A DNA stretch of 64,000 nucleotides from Diatrype stigma (GCA_022225965.2 JAKJXP020000072.1:62001-126000), one strand, 5' to 3'. Counted from the first letter of the stretch, positions 23,801-36,000 are shown. The notes: generated by a model not told the origin, from the letters alone. Translations and numbers: made by a program.

Positions 23801-26025
23801 ATAAAGCGATTAAATAAATTACGGGCTTTCCGGTAATTTTAATTAATATAATTATTTCGTTTTTTCCCTTTTTTTTATAATATATATCCAACTTATGAAA
23901 TAAGTTTTTTCCGAAAGTTAAGTTATTAAGAAAAATGCCGTCGGAAATAACTTCTGTTAATATTCGAAACGGAATAATATTATTACCGGGCATTAAAAAT
24001 TAGGCTATAATTATTACATTACGCGAAATTTTCGGTTTTATGTTTTTAATTCCTTACATTATTAACGGTTTTAAGGAATTATATGTTTTTAACGTAGCTG
24101 CTATCGATTTGGAAATATAATAGGAAATATATCCGTAATTTAAGAAAATTATGAATTTATTTCCGTCGATTGTTTTTATAAAAAAAAGGTTATAATTTTT
24201 ATCGTATTTTTTTTGTAAAGATTTATTTTTATCGGGAAATAATTTGTTACCGGCGTTTATTTTTATTAAATAAACGTAACGTTTTTATTTGTTATTTTCG
24301 AATTGCTTAAAGAATTCGTTAAAATTATAATTAAATCTTTTGTTATTTTATAGCTATTCGGCGGAATTTTTTTTAAAGTCGTTTTTGTTATTACTTTCGG
24401 CGCCGGCAAAATATATGTAAGGCCGTTTATTTCCTTTAAACTTATTAAAGGCTAACCGGAATTTATTATTAATAATATCTTAATATAAAATTTCCTTAAA
24501 GGTAATTTTTTTGCCCGTATTTACGTATTATGTATTTTTCGGGAATTTCGTTTTTATTTTATAGTTTTTAATTTAATGGCTTTATTTATTATAATTAAAG
24601 CATTTATTATTTTCGGCTTTTGCGGCAAAGCCTTATTCGATTGCGGCATAAACGTTACGGCTTTCGTTACGAAAGTCGGCAATTTCTTCGAATTTCGCGG
24701 CTTGAAATACGGTAATTATTGCATTTAAAGGCTTTAATTGAATTATGCCGGATTTAGTTTATATGGCCTTTATAACGGTTAAGTTATAAAATAACGTTAT
24801 TTTTTTTAAAGTTAAACGGTAATTAAAGGAATGCCGTAAATCTTTTTTTTAATCGTTTAACGAATAATTAATTCGGCTTATTAAATAATTATTTCGATTT
24901 TTTATGCGTTATTAAAGTTTTCGAATTAATCGTTAAAAGTTAATTATATATTAAATAGGTTATTGCATAACGTATTAATAAAGATTTCCTTTATATAATA
25001 ATTATCGCAAATATTTTTCGGCATTTTATAAAAGGCTTTATAAATGCGTTTCGTAAAATTTAATATATTTTTATTTTAATACGAAAATAACGTTACGAAA
25101 TAAATTAACGTTTCCGAAAGGGCATTATAGTCGTTTAAAATTTAAAGGATATATTTTACGAACGTTATTTAATTTGGCTTATTATTATAAATATATATTT
25201 TTATTTATTAAAAATTATCGGTAAATTCGTTTGTAATTCGGTATGCTTAAAAATCGTATAAAACTAGTATTACTAAAAGGCGTTTTTGGATTTCTTTTAG
25301 TTTTTTTAAAATTTAACCGTCGGCTTAAATTAAGCGGAAATTTAAGAATATCGTTATTTTGTTTTTCGTTTCGATATGGCTCATTTTTGCGACATTATTC
25401 GGAAATATAATCGGAAGTTATATTTTTTTATCCGTTTTTTTTGCGGATTTTAAATATAATTTATAATAAGCGGTATATATGCCATATTAATTTTTCTTTT
25501 TATTCGCGGTTTATCGTAATAAAATGGGCGCTAAATATATGGCATATATTAATTTTAATCGAATTCGGGCGGTTTATGGAAATTAATTAACGATTTCGTA
25601 TTATCGACGGTAACTGCTTTTTCGATATTAAATATAAGCTATTGTTATTATTATTAAATTTATTCGTTTTTTTTGGCGAAATTATTAATCCGGCGTTTCG
25701 ATTTTTTTGTTTTTAAGCTTAATATCGAAATGCGTAATTATTTTCGTAACTTTATTTATTAAGTAATTTAGATTATTTTTTATCGAGATGTTTCTTTATT
25801 CGATATTTTCGAATTTTCTGTCGAGAAATTCGTATAATATGCCGTTTTTTAGGCGGCCTTCGTATCCGTAAGGAATTCGGCGAAAGTACCGCTTTGGGCC
25901 GGAACGTTCTTAAATTATTTCTTTATATTGGCGTTATTTTTTGTTATCGTCGATTATCGAAAAGAATTCGTAAGAAAATAAAGTAAATTTTACGTTATTA
26001 GCATTAATTTATAAAAATAGTTATT

Positions 26026-26211
26026 TATATTTTTGCGTCCGGTCTTTTAAATTCTTAAGGAATTATTGTTATTAGCAATTTATTTAAAATTATATTAAAA
26101 GTTCGGATTCGTTATTGAATTAAAGTTAATTACAGTTATACGCTTTAAGCTGCTAGAATTTTATATTCCGATTTTCCGATCCTTGGCATTATGGGGAATG
26201 CCCGGATCCAT
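26026..26211 (-). repeat. Gypsy-1 LTR (right, 186 bp)
   Basis: Partner of 20671-20856, of identical length. Here the inner (left) half is mutated (TATATTTTTGCG in place of TGTGCTTCTGCG) and the outer half, ending near GGATCCAT, is clean. Confidence 0.9.
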
Positions 26212-26216
26212 ATGGT

Positions 26217-27278
26217 TTGCTCTTGTTCATTCCAGAAGGCCGTTATTCTTCTATATACATATATATGTAGCTTTTGTTCCCCGCCCATAGCCCCCCACTA
26301 TAAACAAGCCTCTCTCGGTCTGGCTATTGGACCTGGTTGCAGGAAACATTTATATCCATATTTCCTAGAACTCATGCATACGTGTGAAGCGAGTGTAACC
26401 CCCGTAAGCGCCGTGGTAATGAGCTGCGAGCCACAATCAAGCCATATCTTCAACTTACTTAACAATCCTCATCCAGCAGGAGCGATTCGCAAGCGGGTGA
26501 AAGCGGTCTGGATTGTTCTGGGATGGTGAGTATCACGGGAAGCAGAGCCAGCCTCATCCAGAATCCCACATCCACGGCTATGGCGAGTTCCATTACAGGC
26601 ACCTCGAGCTCAGATACAGCTTCGGGTGACCATATGGGAAAGGCCTTCAAGGTTTCATTGCCAATAGGTTTATCCGGAGAGCTCTACGCTCTATAATAGA
26701 AATTGAAGATCAACCCGCTGACTTAACTGTGCAGTGTATATCGCTGGCATGGCTACTATGAATCCACCCCCTGAGTTGCAGCTTCATTTCAACTTAGCAG
26801 AGATTTATGGTCTCCTTGTCAGTCGCCATGATGATTAGGAAACTCTCAAATGTAGATTATCATAATGGATAACGAAAAACGCGTTTATATTCAATACAGC
26901 TCGTTCTGTAGGAAGAAAACAATTGGTCCAAGAACATTCGGCTGACAGCCCCTGCCGTGCTGAATAGGGGGGATACCGCCCCACATAAGTTGTGAAGTCC
27001 CCCCTGACTTTCGGATCTTATGTCAAACCAGCCACTTTTCTCTTCTCATGGCAGAAGCCAACATGTAAACAGACGCACGCAGACGGCCCAAGAATCGCTG
27101 AAAGAAGGGACGGTCAAATCTGAGAGAAGTATTTCGATATCCAAGAACTGGAAGCCCCAAATCGACGGTAAATTACACCAGCACAGTATGAGCAAAAAGA
27201 AAAAAGGTCGATGCCTTTTGATATGTATAACTTAATGCGATAGAACTCTAATAACTTGCAATAAGCGATGCCGAACGC
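26217..27278. other. Intergenic region, no supported gene
   Basis: Normal base composition resumes at once after the LTR. Short open frames at 26191-26529 (+) and 26459-26650 (-) have no recognisable motif. The 3' UTR of the RTA1-like gene probably lies at 27000-27278. Confidence 0.5.
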
Positions 27279-28369
27279 CTAAGATGATAGTGCCTCCTGT
27301 GACCCGGATCCGAATCGGCCTTTTCTGTTTGTTAGCTCATGGCTGTTCTCCGTTGGACCCCACCCCTTGTTGTTTTTTGTCGGAAATGCGAAATAAGGAT
27401 GGCCGATCATGAGACAATATATCGTGATTATGACCACACTACGAGAATATTATTAGCATGCCCGGAGAAGGATAGAAAAGATAAGTGATATAACTCACAC
27501 TCCCTCAATCCCAATGAATGGAGCTTCCTGTTTCATAGCGTCGCCCGTGAAGCCCTCGCGTAGCTCGTAGATTCGATACGCGGACCGGACCACCATCAAC
27601 AATGTTGCTAGCGCTAGGGAGCCCAGAAAAGCCTTGATGCGCCAACTGAGTTCCCGACCGTTGCCAGCGCGGATGTAGCGGGTGAGGTAGTCCGTGAAGA
27701 AGACGAGGAACACCGTCAAAGAGAAAAGTTGGAACGCGACTCCGAACAACGCCAGGTTAACCCCGAGTTTCGTCTCGCCGTGGGACTTGGCCGACATGCC
27801 CGTGCCCACGGCTTGAAAGACGATGGAGAAAAGATCGCACGGGATGAAGATACAGTAGATAGCTTTCGGTGGGAGGCGGGACAAGCTGGGTGACAGGTAG
27901 GCGATGGTGTCTGAAAGGGTCACGTAGATAGCTGCACAGTACCAGACAGGCGCGAGGCCGACCCCGACTTTGAATGGCGTTTTGTTAGCCGGAAGATATT
28001 ATCCCAGGAAGGGGGCCTCAGGAGGAAAGAGCGGAACTTACGTAGTTGGATCATGAAGGCGATGAAATTGAATGGGTTATTGTGCATCATGACCCGCCCA
28101 ATGTATCCTATGATAGCAGAGGAGCAGCCGACGTCGACGCATGCCATGAAGAACCAGTTGCGCCCCTTAATACCCATCCATGTGTGGACGATGAACGCAT
28201 TACTGAACAATATGGCAAAGGCGATGTTGGCGGCAAGATTCGGAACGTAGCCGTACACACTATAGACGACCGAGCACAGGTCTAGAGTGCAATTTGACTT
28301 GGGGCCAAAAACGACGACATAGGGTGGAAGAGGTGGTGGTGGCCCAGTTCCTAAAGGCATGTCCGCCAT
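27279..28369 (-). CDS. RTA1-like protein (fungal lipid-translocating exporter family, 7 TM)
   Basis: Three exons on the minus strand, 28369-28042, 27967-27499 and 27438-27279, about 318 aa. The introns have GTAAGT...CAAAG and GTGAGT...CGTAG (60 nt, GCTAAT branch point). The last exon restores the family's C-terminal helix and a HPYFAF segment; without it the protein would stop inside helix 7. The start is the first ATG in frame. Visible are helices such as YVPNLAANIAFAILFSNAFI and ELSWRIKAFLGSLALATLLM, the segment GLAPVWYCAAIYVTLSDTIA, the conserved DLFSIVFQAVGTGM, and RSAYRIYELREGFTGDAMKQ before the last helix, all diagnostic of the RTA1 family. Yeast relatives (Rsb1, Rta1) are linked to sphingoid-base export and to resistance to aminocholesterol-type drugs. 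The substrate here is unknown. It lies next to a PKS relic and a dehydrogenase. Confidence 0.9.
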
Positions 28370-29363
28370 GATGCCAGATCTCCGGTGCAAAATTTGGAAA
28401 TATGATATAATGGTAGGTAGTTGCGGTGGCGGGTTTCTAGCGTGAACTAATCGTGGTGGTTTCTTTACGACTCTTCATAGAATGAGTATTCTCGAGGCCA
28501 TATATAAGAATCGAAAGGGGCACCAAGACAGCTGCCAGCAGACATGCCATCTCATGAATGTACCGTCGTTGTACTTGGCAGAGCTCTACCATCAATCGCT
28601 ATCTATACCTGAGGCGATGGCGCAGGGCAGCCAATACAACATTGTCACAACTCAACACTGCACAACAGTTGAACAATGATTGGGCACTACCTGGCAGCCT
28701 GGGTAGTAAATAATATTGGAAGACGCATCGGATTAGGCAATGCTTGGCATGCATTATTGGACCACAGCCTTTCGCAATCGCATTCGCTTGAGCTTACGAC
28801 ACCACTCAGACAGCAGCCTTTCACACTCATGTATGGTGTCTGCTTACTATCCCATTCAGACCACAGCCTTTCGCACTCGCACTCGCTTAACATGCCGTTT
28901 TAGACCGCCAAGTGCAACATCACATCGGCTTCCCGATGGCATAATATACTCGCTCATACAACAGCTGTATCGAATGCTTACCAAGTATACACGCCTTGCA
29001 TGTGAAACACCCAAGAGGCAGGCTGAAAGGAAGTACTGCGAGATAACAGAACTTGAATGAGAGAGATGTGTGGGCAATCGGCTGGGTATAAGTCAACCAC
29101 CCGCTCAACGCACACCCACCTCGACGCCAACTTGACTTCAACCCGATTTATAAATATAATACAAATACGCCTCGGTCGCAGAGGTCTGCATTAGGTGTAC
29201 TTGATATAACCCGAATTTGATAGGGTTCGCTTTATAACAGCAAATCATATATGCATCCAGGAAATCAAAAGTTCACCAGGTTGGCGTCTGCCGAACTTAG
29301 CCAACCTGGTTGCACTGCAGTCTAAGTAACTCTAGTAGACCTCGTACGTACCTAGGTAGCCAC
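28370..29363. other. Intergenic region, with a spaced repeat
   Basis: No gene supported. Holds the promoter of the minus-strand RTA1-like gene and a three-copy repeat at 28759-28890. Confidence 0.5.
28759..28890 (+). repeat. Three degenerate copies, about 49-bp period
   Basis: The word CAGCCTTTCGCA/CACTC recurs at about 28764, 28813 and 28863; the first and third copies continue with a related TCGC-TTCGCTT stretch, and the middle copy is diverged. Confidence 0.7.
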
Positions 29364-29790
29364 GGTGTCAAGCCAGCTGCTTTGGTGGGCCACTGAAGCG
29401 GCGAAACCGCTGCCGCTTACACCAAGGAGGCATTGACGTGTGAGTATGCTTGTAAAGTTGGCAACTTTCGAGGCCATACATTCAGCTGTATCGGAAGTCT
29501 AGCCGGATGCCAAGGGAGTCATGTTAGCAACAGGCCTGGGGCCCGAAGATGCCCAGCCTTACATCGGCCGCCTGTCCAAAGTTGATGCTACGGTTACCTG
29601 TATGAACAGCCCTAACAGCACCATCATCTTGGGTGACTCAAGAGGCCATCGATGAACTCGAGTCCATGATCAAGGGTGACAGTCACTTTGCACGGAGACT
29701 ACGTGTCGATGTGGCGTATCACTCGCCTCACATGCGGGCCTGTATGTACTGAGAAATATCACCGGGCGCTTGGTGATTTAGTAACACTCC
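29364..29790 (+). pseudogene. Polyketide synthase acyltransferase-domain relic
   Basis: Three frames together spell a type I PKS malonyl/acyl-transferase domain. From 29364: GVKPAALVGH, then TGA, then SGETAAAYTKEAL. This is the GHSxGE active site with the catalytic Ser codon read as stop (29394-29396). From 29506 in another frame: DAKGVMLATGLGPEDAQPYI and [14 protein letters not shown]. From 29633 in a third: [12 protein letters not shown] and [13 protein letters not shown], which carries the conserved His of the AYHS motif. A trailing EKYHRALGDL follows in yet another frame. At least two frameshifts plus the stop make it non-functional. No KS, ACP or other PKS domain is visible nearby, so this is a fragment. 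The original product cannot be inferred. Confidence 0.85.
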
Positions 29791-30113
29791 CTGAATGTCA
29801 TTGTTCCATGAGAATGTTCTCTTTTCAGGACTGGCGGCTCGGACTTCTGTATGCCAGGCGAGAAACGCTTATATTAAAAACTGAAACGAGATTGACCCTT
29901 ATTCGTCAACTCAGGCAAATAATGAGTTAACAATCGCGCAATGTATACAGTTGGTACCCCGTCCGAAACCACTGAGTAGCCTCTCGGTGTACTGCCTTAG
30001 GGTTCAGGTACGGCTCGTTGTTATTTTCCATATCCTGCTTTTGGAGTACCCAGATGTTTTGATAACCTGTGCATCAGGGTTGGGCCATGCTTTTCGCGCA
30101 AGTGAAATTTCAA
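29791..30113. other. Intergenic region, possible further PKS debris
   Basis: Around 29812-29860 the DNA reads MRMFSF then, in another frame, TGGSDF, reminiscent of the MFSSVTG segment that follows the AT active-site region in PKSs. Too weak to call. Confidence 0.3.
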
Positions 30114-31044
30114 CTACCAAGGGTGGATACAATCGATGGTCTCGTTAAAGAACTTCTCAGAATGCTCCTTCTTAGTCGCCGTCTCGATCTGTAACGTCTA
30201 ATCAGCTAACAGTGACGTAATAAAGGTCATGTATGTATCAGGGGGCGCACGATGCTAGCAGTGTTCTTACTGCTTTGTTCAAGTGTAGTAGGTGCTTCCG
30301 CAAGCCCAAAAGCCTGCGCACCTACGTTACCCATGTCGGTCTGAACCAGCCTACCCCCTTAAGTCAGCCTCGGGACTGTGATTCATAGACAGGGGGGCGG
30401 GGACAAATCAATTTACCCAGGATGGATGCATAAGGTAGTAAGCCAGTCGTTCTCCATACCCATTTTGACAACCAGGACGTTGGCTAGTGCCTTGGAAGCC
30501 GCGTAACTGATATTGGGGTAAGGATACTTAGGCATTTCGTTCAAGCTACCGCCCGCAGCACTGATGAAAGCAAACTTGGCATCTTGAGACTTGCGTAGGA
30601 GGGGAAGGGTGGCTTTGTATAGGAGCATCACAGAGAGGGCGTTGACCATCAAGACCTCTTCGAAGTCCTCGAGAAGTATGTCCTCAACCGTCGCCATCTT
30701 CACGATGCCGGCGCTCGAGATAACGACATCGATGTGGTCAACCCCTTCAGTTTTGATGTGATTCATGGCATCATAAGGGTCTGTCCTCGAAGCTGAATCA
30801 ATCTTGGTGATTATGACTTTGGTATTCTCACCCCGAGGAATGCCAAGGAGTCCATGAGCACCCTTCACATCGCGTACGGCAGCGATTATGGTGTTGTTAG
30901 ACTGAGCAACATAGTAGTTGAACAAGCCACGACCAATTCCTATATTTAGATTAATAGGATATAATTAAACGGTTGGGTAAACAGGGCAAGAAGTGAGCAC
31001 ATACCACGGTTGGCGCCGGTAATCAGGTATGTTTTGCCCGACAT
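30114..31044 (-). CDS. Short-chain dehydrogenase/reductase (SDR), nor-1-like ketoreductase type
   Basis: Four exons on the minus strand, 31044-31005, 30939-30417, 30350-30251 and 30188-30114, about 245 aa, with every junction in frame. Exon 1 gives MSGKTYLITGANRG and joins IGRGLFNYYV, forming the TGxxxGIG cofactor motif. ISSAGI stands at the NNAG position, FISAAGGS carries the catalytic Ser region, and YAASK is the catalytic Tyr-Lys motif. HPG joins LVQTDMGN across intron 2. The last exon ends NETIDCIHPW, the usual C-terminus of the class. The introns have GTATGT, GTAAAT and GTGCGC donors, the last being weak. The family reduces ketones or aldehydes with NAD(P)H; the nearest well-known fungal members are norsolorinic-acid-ketoreductase-like. 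Reading stops at the first intron would truncate it, but splicing makes it intact. It lies 0.3 kb from the PKS relic and points towards it. Confidence 0.88.
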
Positions 31045-33424
31045 ATTATTGATGTTTAGACTTGTACGTTAGCCGAGGAGGGGAGCCTGGTAATGATAAT
31101 TCGATATAATGAGTTATGAAGCCTTTCTGGCTTCGTGAAACTTAGATGATAATGTCTACGATGACATATAAGCCCATAGAATATAAAAGACCCACAATAT
31201 CCAGAAAAGGGGCTAGCCACTGGAAGCTCCACGGAAAGCCGTGGCAAGAATGCTTACGCTATATGAACGCCGTTAACTAGTTGCAAATAGGTAAACCATT
31301 GGTAGCTCTGGCCCACATATAGCTTGTCTTCTTTTCCATGGAGAACGGCCTACCATGTATCACGCATTCCAATGTACCATCTCATTGTCGCCACAAGCTT
31401 CTAGCCACGCGTCTGTCGCAAAGGAGCCAGCCAATCGATATTTTGAAATTATCATAAAAATTAAGTAGGCTATAGAGTCTGTGGGTTTCTACGGGGCACC
31501 ATGACGACGCGCGGAGGACATGCCTAACTCCAGTCATTTACTTTGCGCCCATATGCCCGAGTGCCGTTATAAGGGGTTGCCGATACTTTCGGTATAACCC
31601 TAGAGTATACAATAGACTCTGAAGGGCTCAGGACCTCCTAAAACGATAAATCGGCTCTTCTTTGGACAGAAGAAAAGAGAGGGATGTTTTCGTGGCAAAT
31701 AATAGTCTAGAATGTCTACAGCCACTTGACGACAGTTCAGTGCCCAGTACGACAGTGTTCAGTGTTTGAATACTCATGTTGGATCCAACACGCTCAAAGC
31801 GTGATCGAGAAATCAATCTCGGAAAAGTTCGGTCAGTCACGCATCGAAAAACCTTTCCAGTCGAATTGAAGAGCCTAACTGTTAGCTAGGTGGACAGCTA
31901 CAACGAAGGAGATTCGACTTCAGACTAGTCCCGAAGTATTCTCGTCGTACCTCCCTCAACCCCTATATCATGCCTTTAGATAAGAGCTATCGCTGCGTAA
32001 CATATGATGGATTATCGGGAAGTCACCGAAGTTAATGCCCCAGATTCAGAGATATTCTGATATACCATAGAACAGTAGTTAACAATGTGGGCAGTCCCTC
32101 TGTTGCTGCCTTCATAGCGGTATTACAAGGTGGCTACAGCTTAACTTTAAAATAAAGTCGAGGCTTCGAATTTCACCGAGGGTGGGAATTCCCAGTGATG
32201 TGTTAGATACAGTCAAAGATCTTGTCGAAACAGGCACCTGTCGGGGACTTGTCAACATAGAGTGAAAGGTGGAAGATAGATAGTTTCAGTATAGGTAGTA
32301 TCTAGAAGAACAATCAAAATTGACCTCCCCTTAGGCCCTGAGGATAAATCCCCAATATATAGGGTCGCCGGTGGATCACCGTTACTATGTTCTACCATAG
32401 ATTAATATATGACAGCACCCACGTAGACCATCACAACAGACTCTGGCTCGAGAATAACGTGCGCCACTCTCATTAGGGACATGAGGAATTTTGGCCACGA
32501 GCTGTTGATGATCTAGGTAACCCGCGGCTCTTGGAGATTATGTATGCGGAACCACGGTTTCCCTTATTAGAACCCATTTGCGACAAAACCAAGTTGCTTC
32601 GTTCGGTTCGCAGAAGTGCATCATAACTTACGACAGGTTTTGCCTGTAGCAAGTTACTTTGCTTTAGTCTTGGAAACCAGTCTTTAGTCTGACGTCATCC
32701 GAGACAGATACAAAAAGGCAGCAGATGAAATGCAAGCTGCAGCCACATAGCGAATATTATCGCGATATAAGGGCTTAATAGGAGACCTGGGATTACACAA
32801 TAGAGTAATCGGCAGTTAGCGGCTTGGCATACATTATATTATAGACCTTCCGCTCTCCTGACGACTTAGTTAGATGGGACTAGGAACAGATAAGCTTCTG
32901 TTCCTTCTGGATACTTAGCCATGTATCTCTCCCCGCATTTTGTTATACTTAAACTCCAGACTGCGGCATGTGTGTTCCAGTCCAACTTCATCAAACAACT
33001 TCAACAGTTTGGATCTGGTTTACTGGATCTGGTCCAGATGACATAGCCCGATCCCCTGCACAGGGTTGGGCATACCCAGAGAGTTCATCGGCAGAGGCAA
33101 GACAACAGCCTCAGAGAATGTCTGCCAGGCCACAGAATAGGCGGCGGAGGTCTTCCAGAGTTGGAAATGTGACTTGTTTCGAGGGATGAGGTATTTCCAT
33201 ATTAGATTGCTCCTAAAAGCGGATCAAGTGGACTACAGCTATCTAGTCTATCGAGTACAAGAGGTTTTGAAAGTAGTGTCAAAAATGAAACAACTAATAG
33301 TAGCTATACTCGCTCCCACGGCTTCTGCCACATTCGTGAAGTCACATCGCATTGCTCTTGACCATACGTTCGATAGATCATTGTTCTTAGCAAACCAGGA
33401 GAGCGTAAGTGCTTGATATCGGCC
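31045..33424. other. Intergenic region up to the Copia insertion
   Basis: No supported gene. A short plus-strand frame at 33285-33416 starts with a signal-peptide-like stretch (MKQLIVAILAPTASATF) and reaches a GTAAGT at 33405, 20 bases before the Copia target site. Confidence 0.45.
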
Positions 33425-33429
33425 GTGAC

Positions 33430-33815
33430 TATAAGATTATACGGTATATGGTTATATTGTATTAGATAATACGGATGTAGCAGTGGAATAAATAGGCACT
33501 AAGTAAGGTTAAGCAGACGTATATAAAGGTAGTTATTCAAGTATGAAGTAGTATTCGTGTATGTGTATCAGTGTGTGTGTGTCCTACTTCCTGTATATCA
33601 GCTAGGTGGCTGTTACCCCTATTTATATATAGAGTATTTCCTAATGCGGTAATTGTCCCTATCTTTTTTATTATAATGGAAGTCCTTGTTTCCTTTATCC
33701 CATATAGTAATTGCTTCCGGCAGTATACCGTTCCCAGCAGTAATTCTGCTGTATAAGTGCAATTCTTTTGTAATTACTTTGTTATACTGTCTTGCTGCAT
33801 TCAGCAAATCCTATA
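33430..33815 (-). repeat. Copia LTR (3' LTR in element orientation, 386 bp)
   Basis: Pairs with 46444-46829 at identical length. The ends are TATAAGATT and AATCCTATA, an imperfect inverted repeat rather than the usual TG...CA. Confidence 0.95.
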
Positions 33816-33825
33816 CCCCCCCTTA
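33816..33825 (-). other. Copia polypurine tract
   Basis: On the minus strand AAGGGGGGGG lies immediately before the 3' LTR, where plus-strand DNA synthesis is primed. It is part of a larger palindromic block, CCCTTAATAA-TTATTAAGGG (33821-33840). Confidence 0.75.
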
Positions 33826-34369
33826 ATAATTATTAAGGGCCGTAGGTAAGCATTAACTTATAGGATTTGTCCTTATAACTAAATAACGTATGTATTTATA
33901 TTAGGAAAGCCGTTATAACGATAAAACCTGTATAAAAAAAAAGGTAATTATATAAGCGGATAATAGGTACTATAGGTGGTTGTAATTAACTAAGCACCTG
34001 CTTTGCCGGCTTATAATTATATAAACAAAGCTATATTAAAACAACTTGCAATTATATAAACAAAGCTGCGTTTATGTATAATTGTATGAGCCCTTATTAG
34101 AATATAAGAAACTTTCTAGCTTATCCTTTTTTTATTCGGTGTTAAAAAATTAATGAAAAATTACTTGTTTATCGTATAAAGCCCAGAATAAAACGTACGT
34201 ATACGGAAAAAATCAGGCTTTCAATGGGGAAATCTTTAAAGAAATAAAACCATTATATACTAATTATATTAACTAATTTTATTAACTTATTTAATATAAC
34301 GCTGAATACCGGCTTTATTAAAAAATTAACTAACTATTTTGCTATATTAATATAGTATAATATAGCCTT

Positions 34370-36000
34370 ATTATTTGCTATTACCTTCCTATTAAAGTGA
34401 TAAGTTATATTTATATGCTTAGTTCTTTTATGGAATTTAGGATTATTAGCCAGCTTTTAAACGGCATCGTTATTTATATATATCTTTGGAGGCTAATCCG
34501 GATAACCTAGGTTTAATTTTTTATTTAAGTAATTAAACATATTACCTAAATATACGGTTTCTTTTAATCCTTTTTTTAAAGCCATATATTCTGCTTTATA
34601 AGAACTTAAGAATATTGTTTTCTAAAATTGAAAGGTTTAGCTTATAGGGTTAAAATTACCCCTATTTGCTAAACTAATTATATACCTACTTATAAATTTT
34701 CTATCTGGTAGGTTACTTTCTTAATTAGAATTTATATAAACCTTTAATTTCAAAACTTCGTTGCATTTATATATAACCCTTATATTAGAATGCTTTAATA
34801 AATACCCCCATATTTTGTATAATTCCTTAAAGTAGTTTATATTTGGGTTATTTATAAATCTAACATAAGTATATATAGCGTAAATTATATTAAGTCGAGA
34901 TTTTAAAGCTAGGTATAATAAAGAACTTATTTGCTTTTAATAATTTATAATTTTTATATTTAAAGCTGTTGATTTATTTTTTTTAAGCTTAAGGCCGGGA
35001 GTATAAGGAGTATTTCTTGGTTTTATATTTAAATTATTACGTATATTGTATTTGATAAATAGCTTTTTTGTATATCGTTTTTGGTTTATACGTATTTCCT
35101 TATTAGGATAATCGATTTCTAAATCGTTATTTAAGTAGGTAGAAACGGGATTTATTTTATTTAGCTTAATAGATTTTAACAGCTTTATGGCTAAATTATT
35201 TATACCGATTTCGGACGGGCTTATTATTAATAAGTCGTTTATATGGCAAATAATAACAATATTATTTATTTTATTTATAAATACTTTTTTGTCGTAAGGA
35301 AATACAATAAATCCTTCGGCTAGTAATACTTGGAATAGGAATTTATACCAAAGCCTGGGTGACTGCTTTAAGCCGTATAAGGCTTTATTAAGCTTAGCTA
35401 CCTTATTATAAGCTTTTGGATAAAAACTTTCTAACAGCCGTATATAAATTTCTATATTTATATTAAAGTGAACAAAAGCGTTTTAAACGTCATATTGTAT
35501 TATAGGCCATTTTTTATTAACGGTTATTATTAATAATAAGTGTTACGTTTCCGGTTTGGCTATAATGGAAAAGGTTTTTAAATAATTTACTCCTAATTGT
35601 TGGTTATATCCTTGTATAATAAATCTAGCTTTAAAGCGTTTAGATTTATCCTTATTAGTTATCCAGTTAGGTTTAATAAAATTACTTTTAGTAATAGGTT
35701 TAGATTTAAACAGCCAACGAGTTCCTATAGGGTGTTTTCCTTTAGGTAGGTCCATTATACTGTAGGTATTCTGTTTTTTCAGTTCCGTTATTTCTGCTTT
35801 GCAGGCTAAATACCAGGATTTTCGGTTTATATTACCCATTGCTTGCTTATACGTAGCTGGTTCGGTTATAAAAGCCGAAAGAATAAAATCAGCTTTTCCT
35901 TTTCTTTTTATATTTATAAGCTGATTAAATAATAACGTATCTTTCATTGTATATAATAAATGGTTTGTATTAACTTTTATATAGTTCTATATAGGATCTA
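34370..36000 (-). pseudogene. Copia reverse transcriptase and RNase H remnant
   Basis: At 35947-35543 the frame reads EPATYKQAMGNINRKSWYLA, LPKGKHPIGTRWLFKSK and RFKARFIIQGYNQQLGVNYL, the start of a Copia RVT_2 domain. Further along, a minus-strand stretch at about 34640-34370 reads NPKFHKRTKHINITYHF, the RNase H end motif of Copia polyproteins. Stops interrupt the frame throughout. Confidence 0.88.

Larger units (their letters stand above)
20666..26216 (-). mobile_element. RIP-degraded Ty3/Gypsy LTR retrotransposon
   Basis: The element (20671-26211, about 5.54 kb) has two 186-bp LTRs and is flanked by ATGGT (20666-20670 and 26212-26216) as target-site duplication; the boundary is certain to about one base. 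It reads on the minus strand. A gag CCHC zinc-knuckle remnant is visible at about 24540-24660 (order C-F-N-x-N-K-x-x-H, with Cys codons turned to Tyr and Gly/Trp codons to stops). A reverse-transcriptase remnant around 23120-23280 reads IEKIAFVILFSIYE, stop, LIMPFGFYNVSATF, close to the canonical LVMPFGL-NAPATFQ segment. All frames are broken by many TAA/TAG codons. CA and TG dinucleotides are nearly absent while CG remains, the mark of RIP. Between 20857 and 26025 I see no other gene. Confidence 0.88.

Noticed and set aside
20857..26025. CRISPR-like or satellite array in the AT-rich block
   Set aside because: No regular repeat-spacer structure is seen; the block is explained by one degraded Gypsy element.
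33619..33807. 62-aa minus-strand open frame repeated almost identically at 46633-46821
   Set aside because: It is contained in both Copia LTRs; the repetition is explained by the LTR pair, not by a gene.
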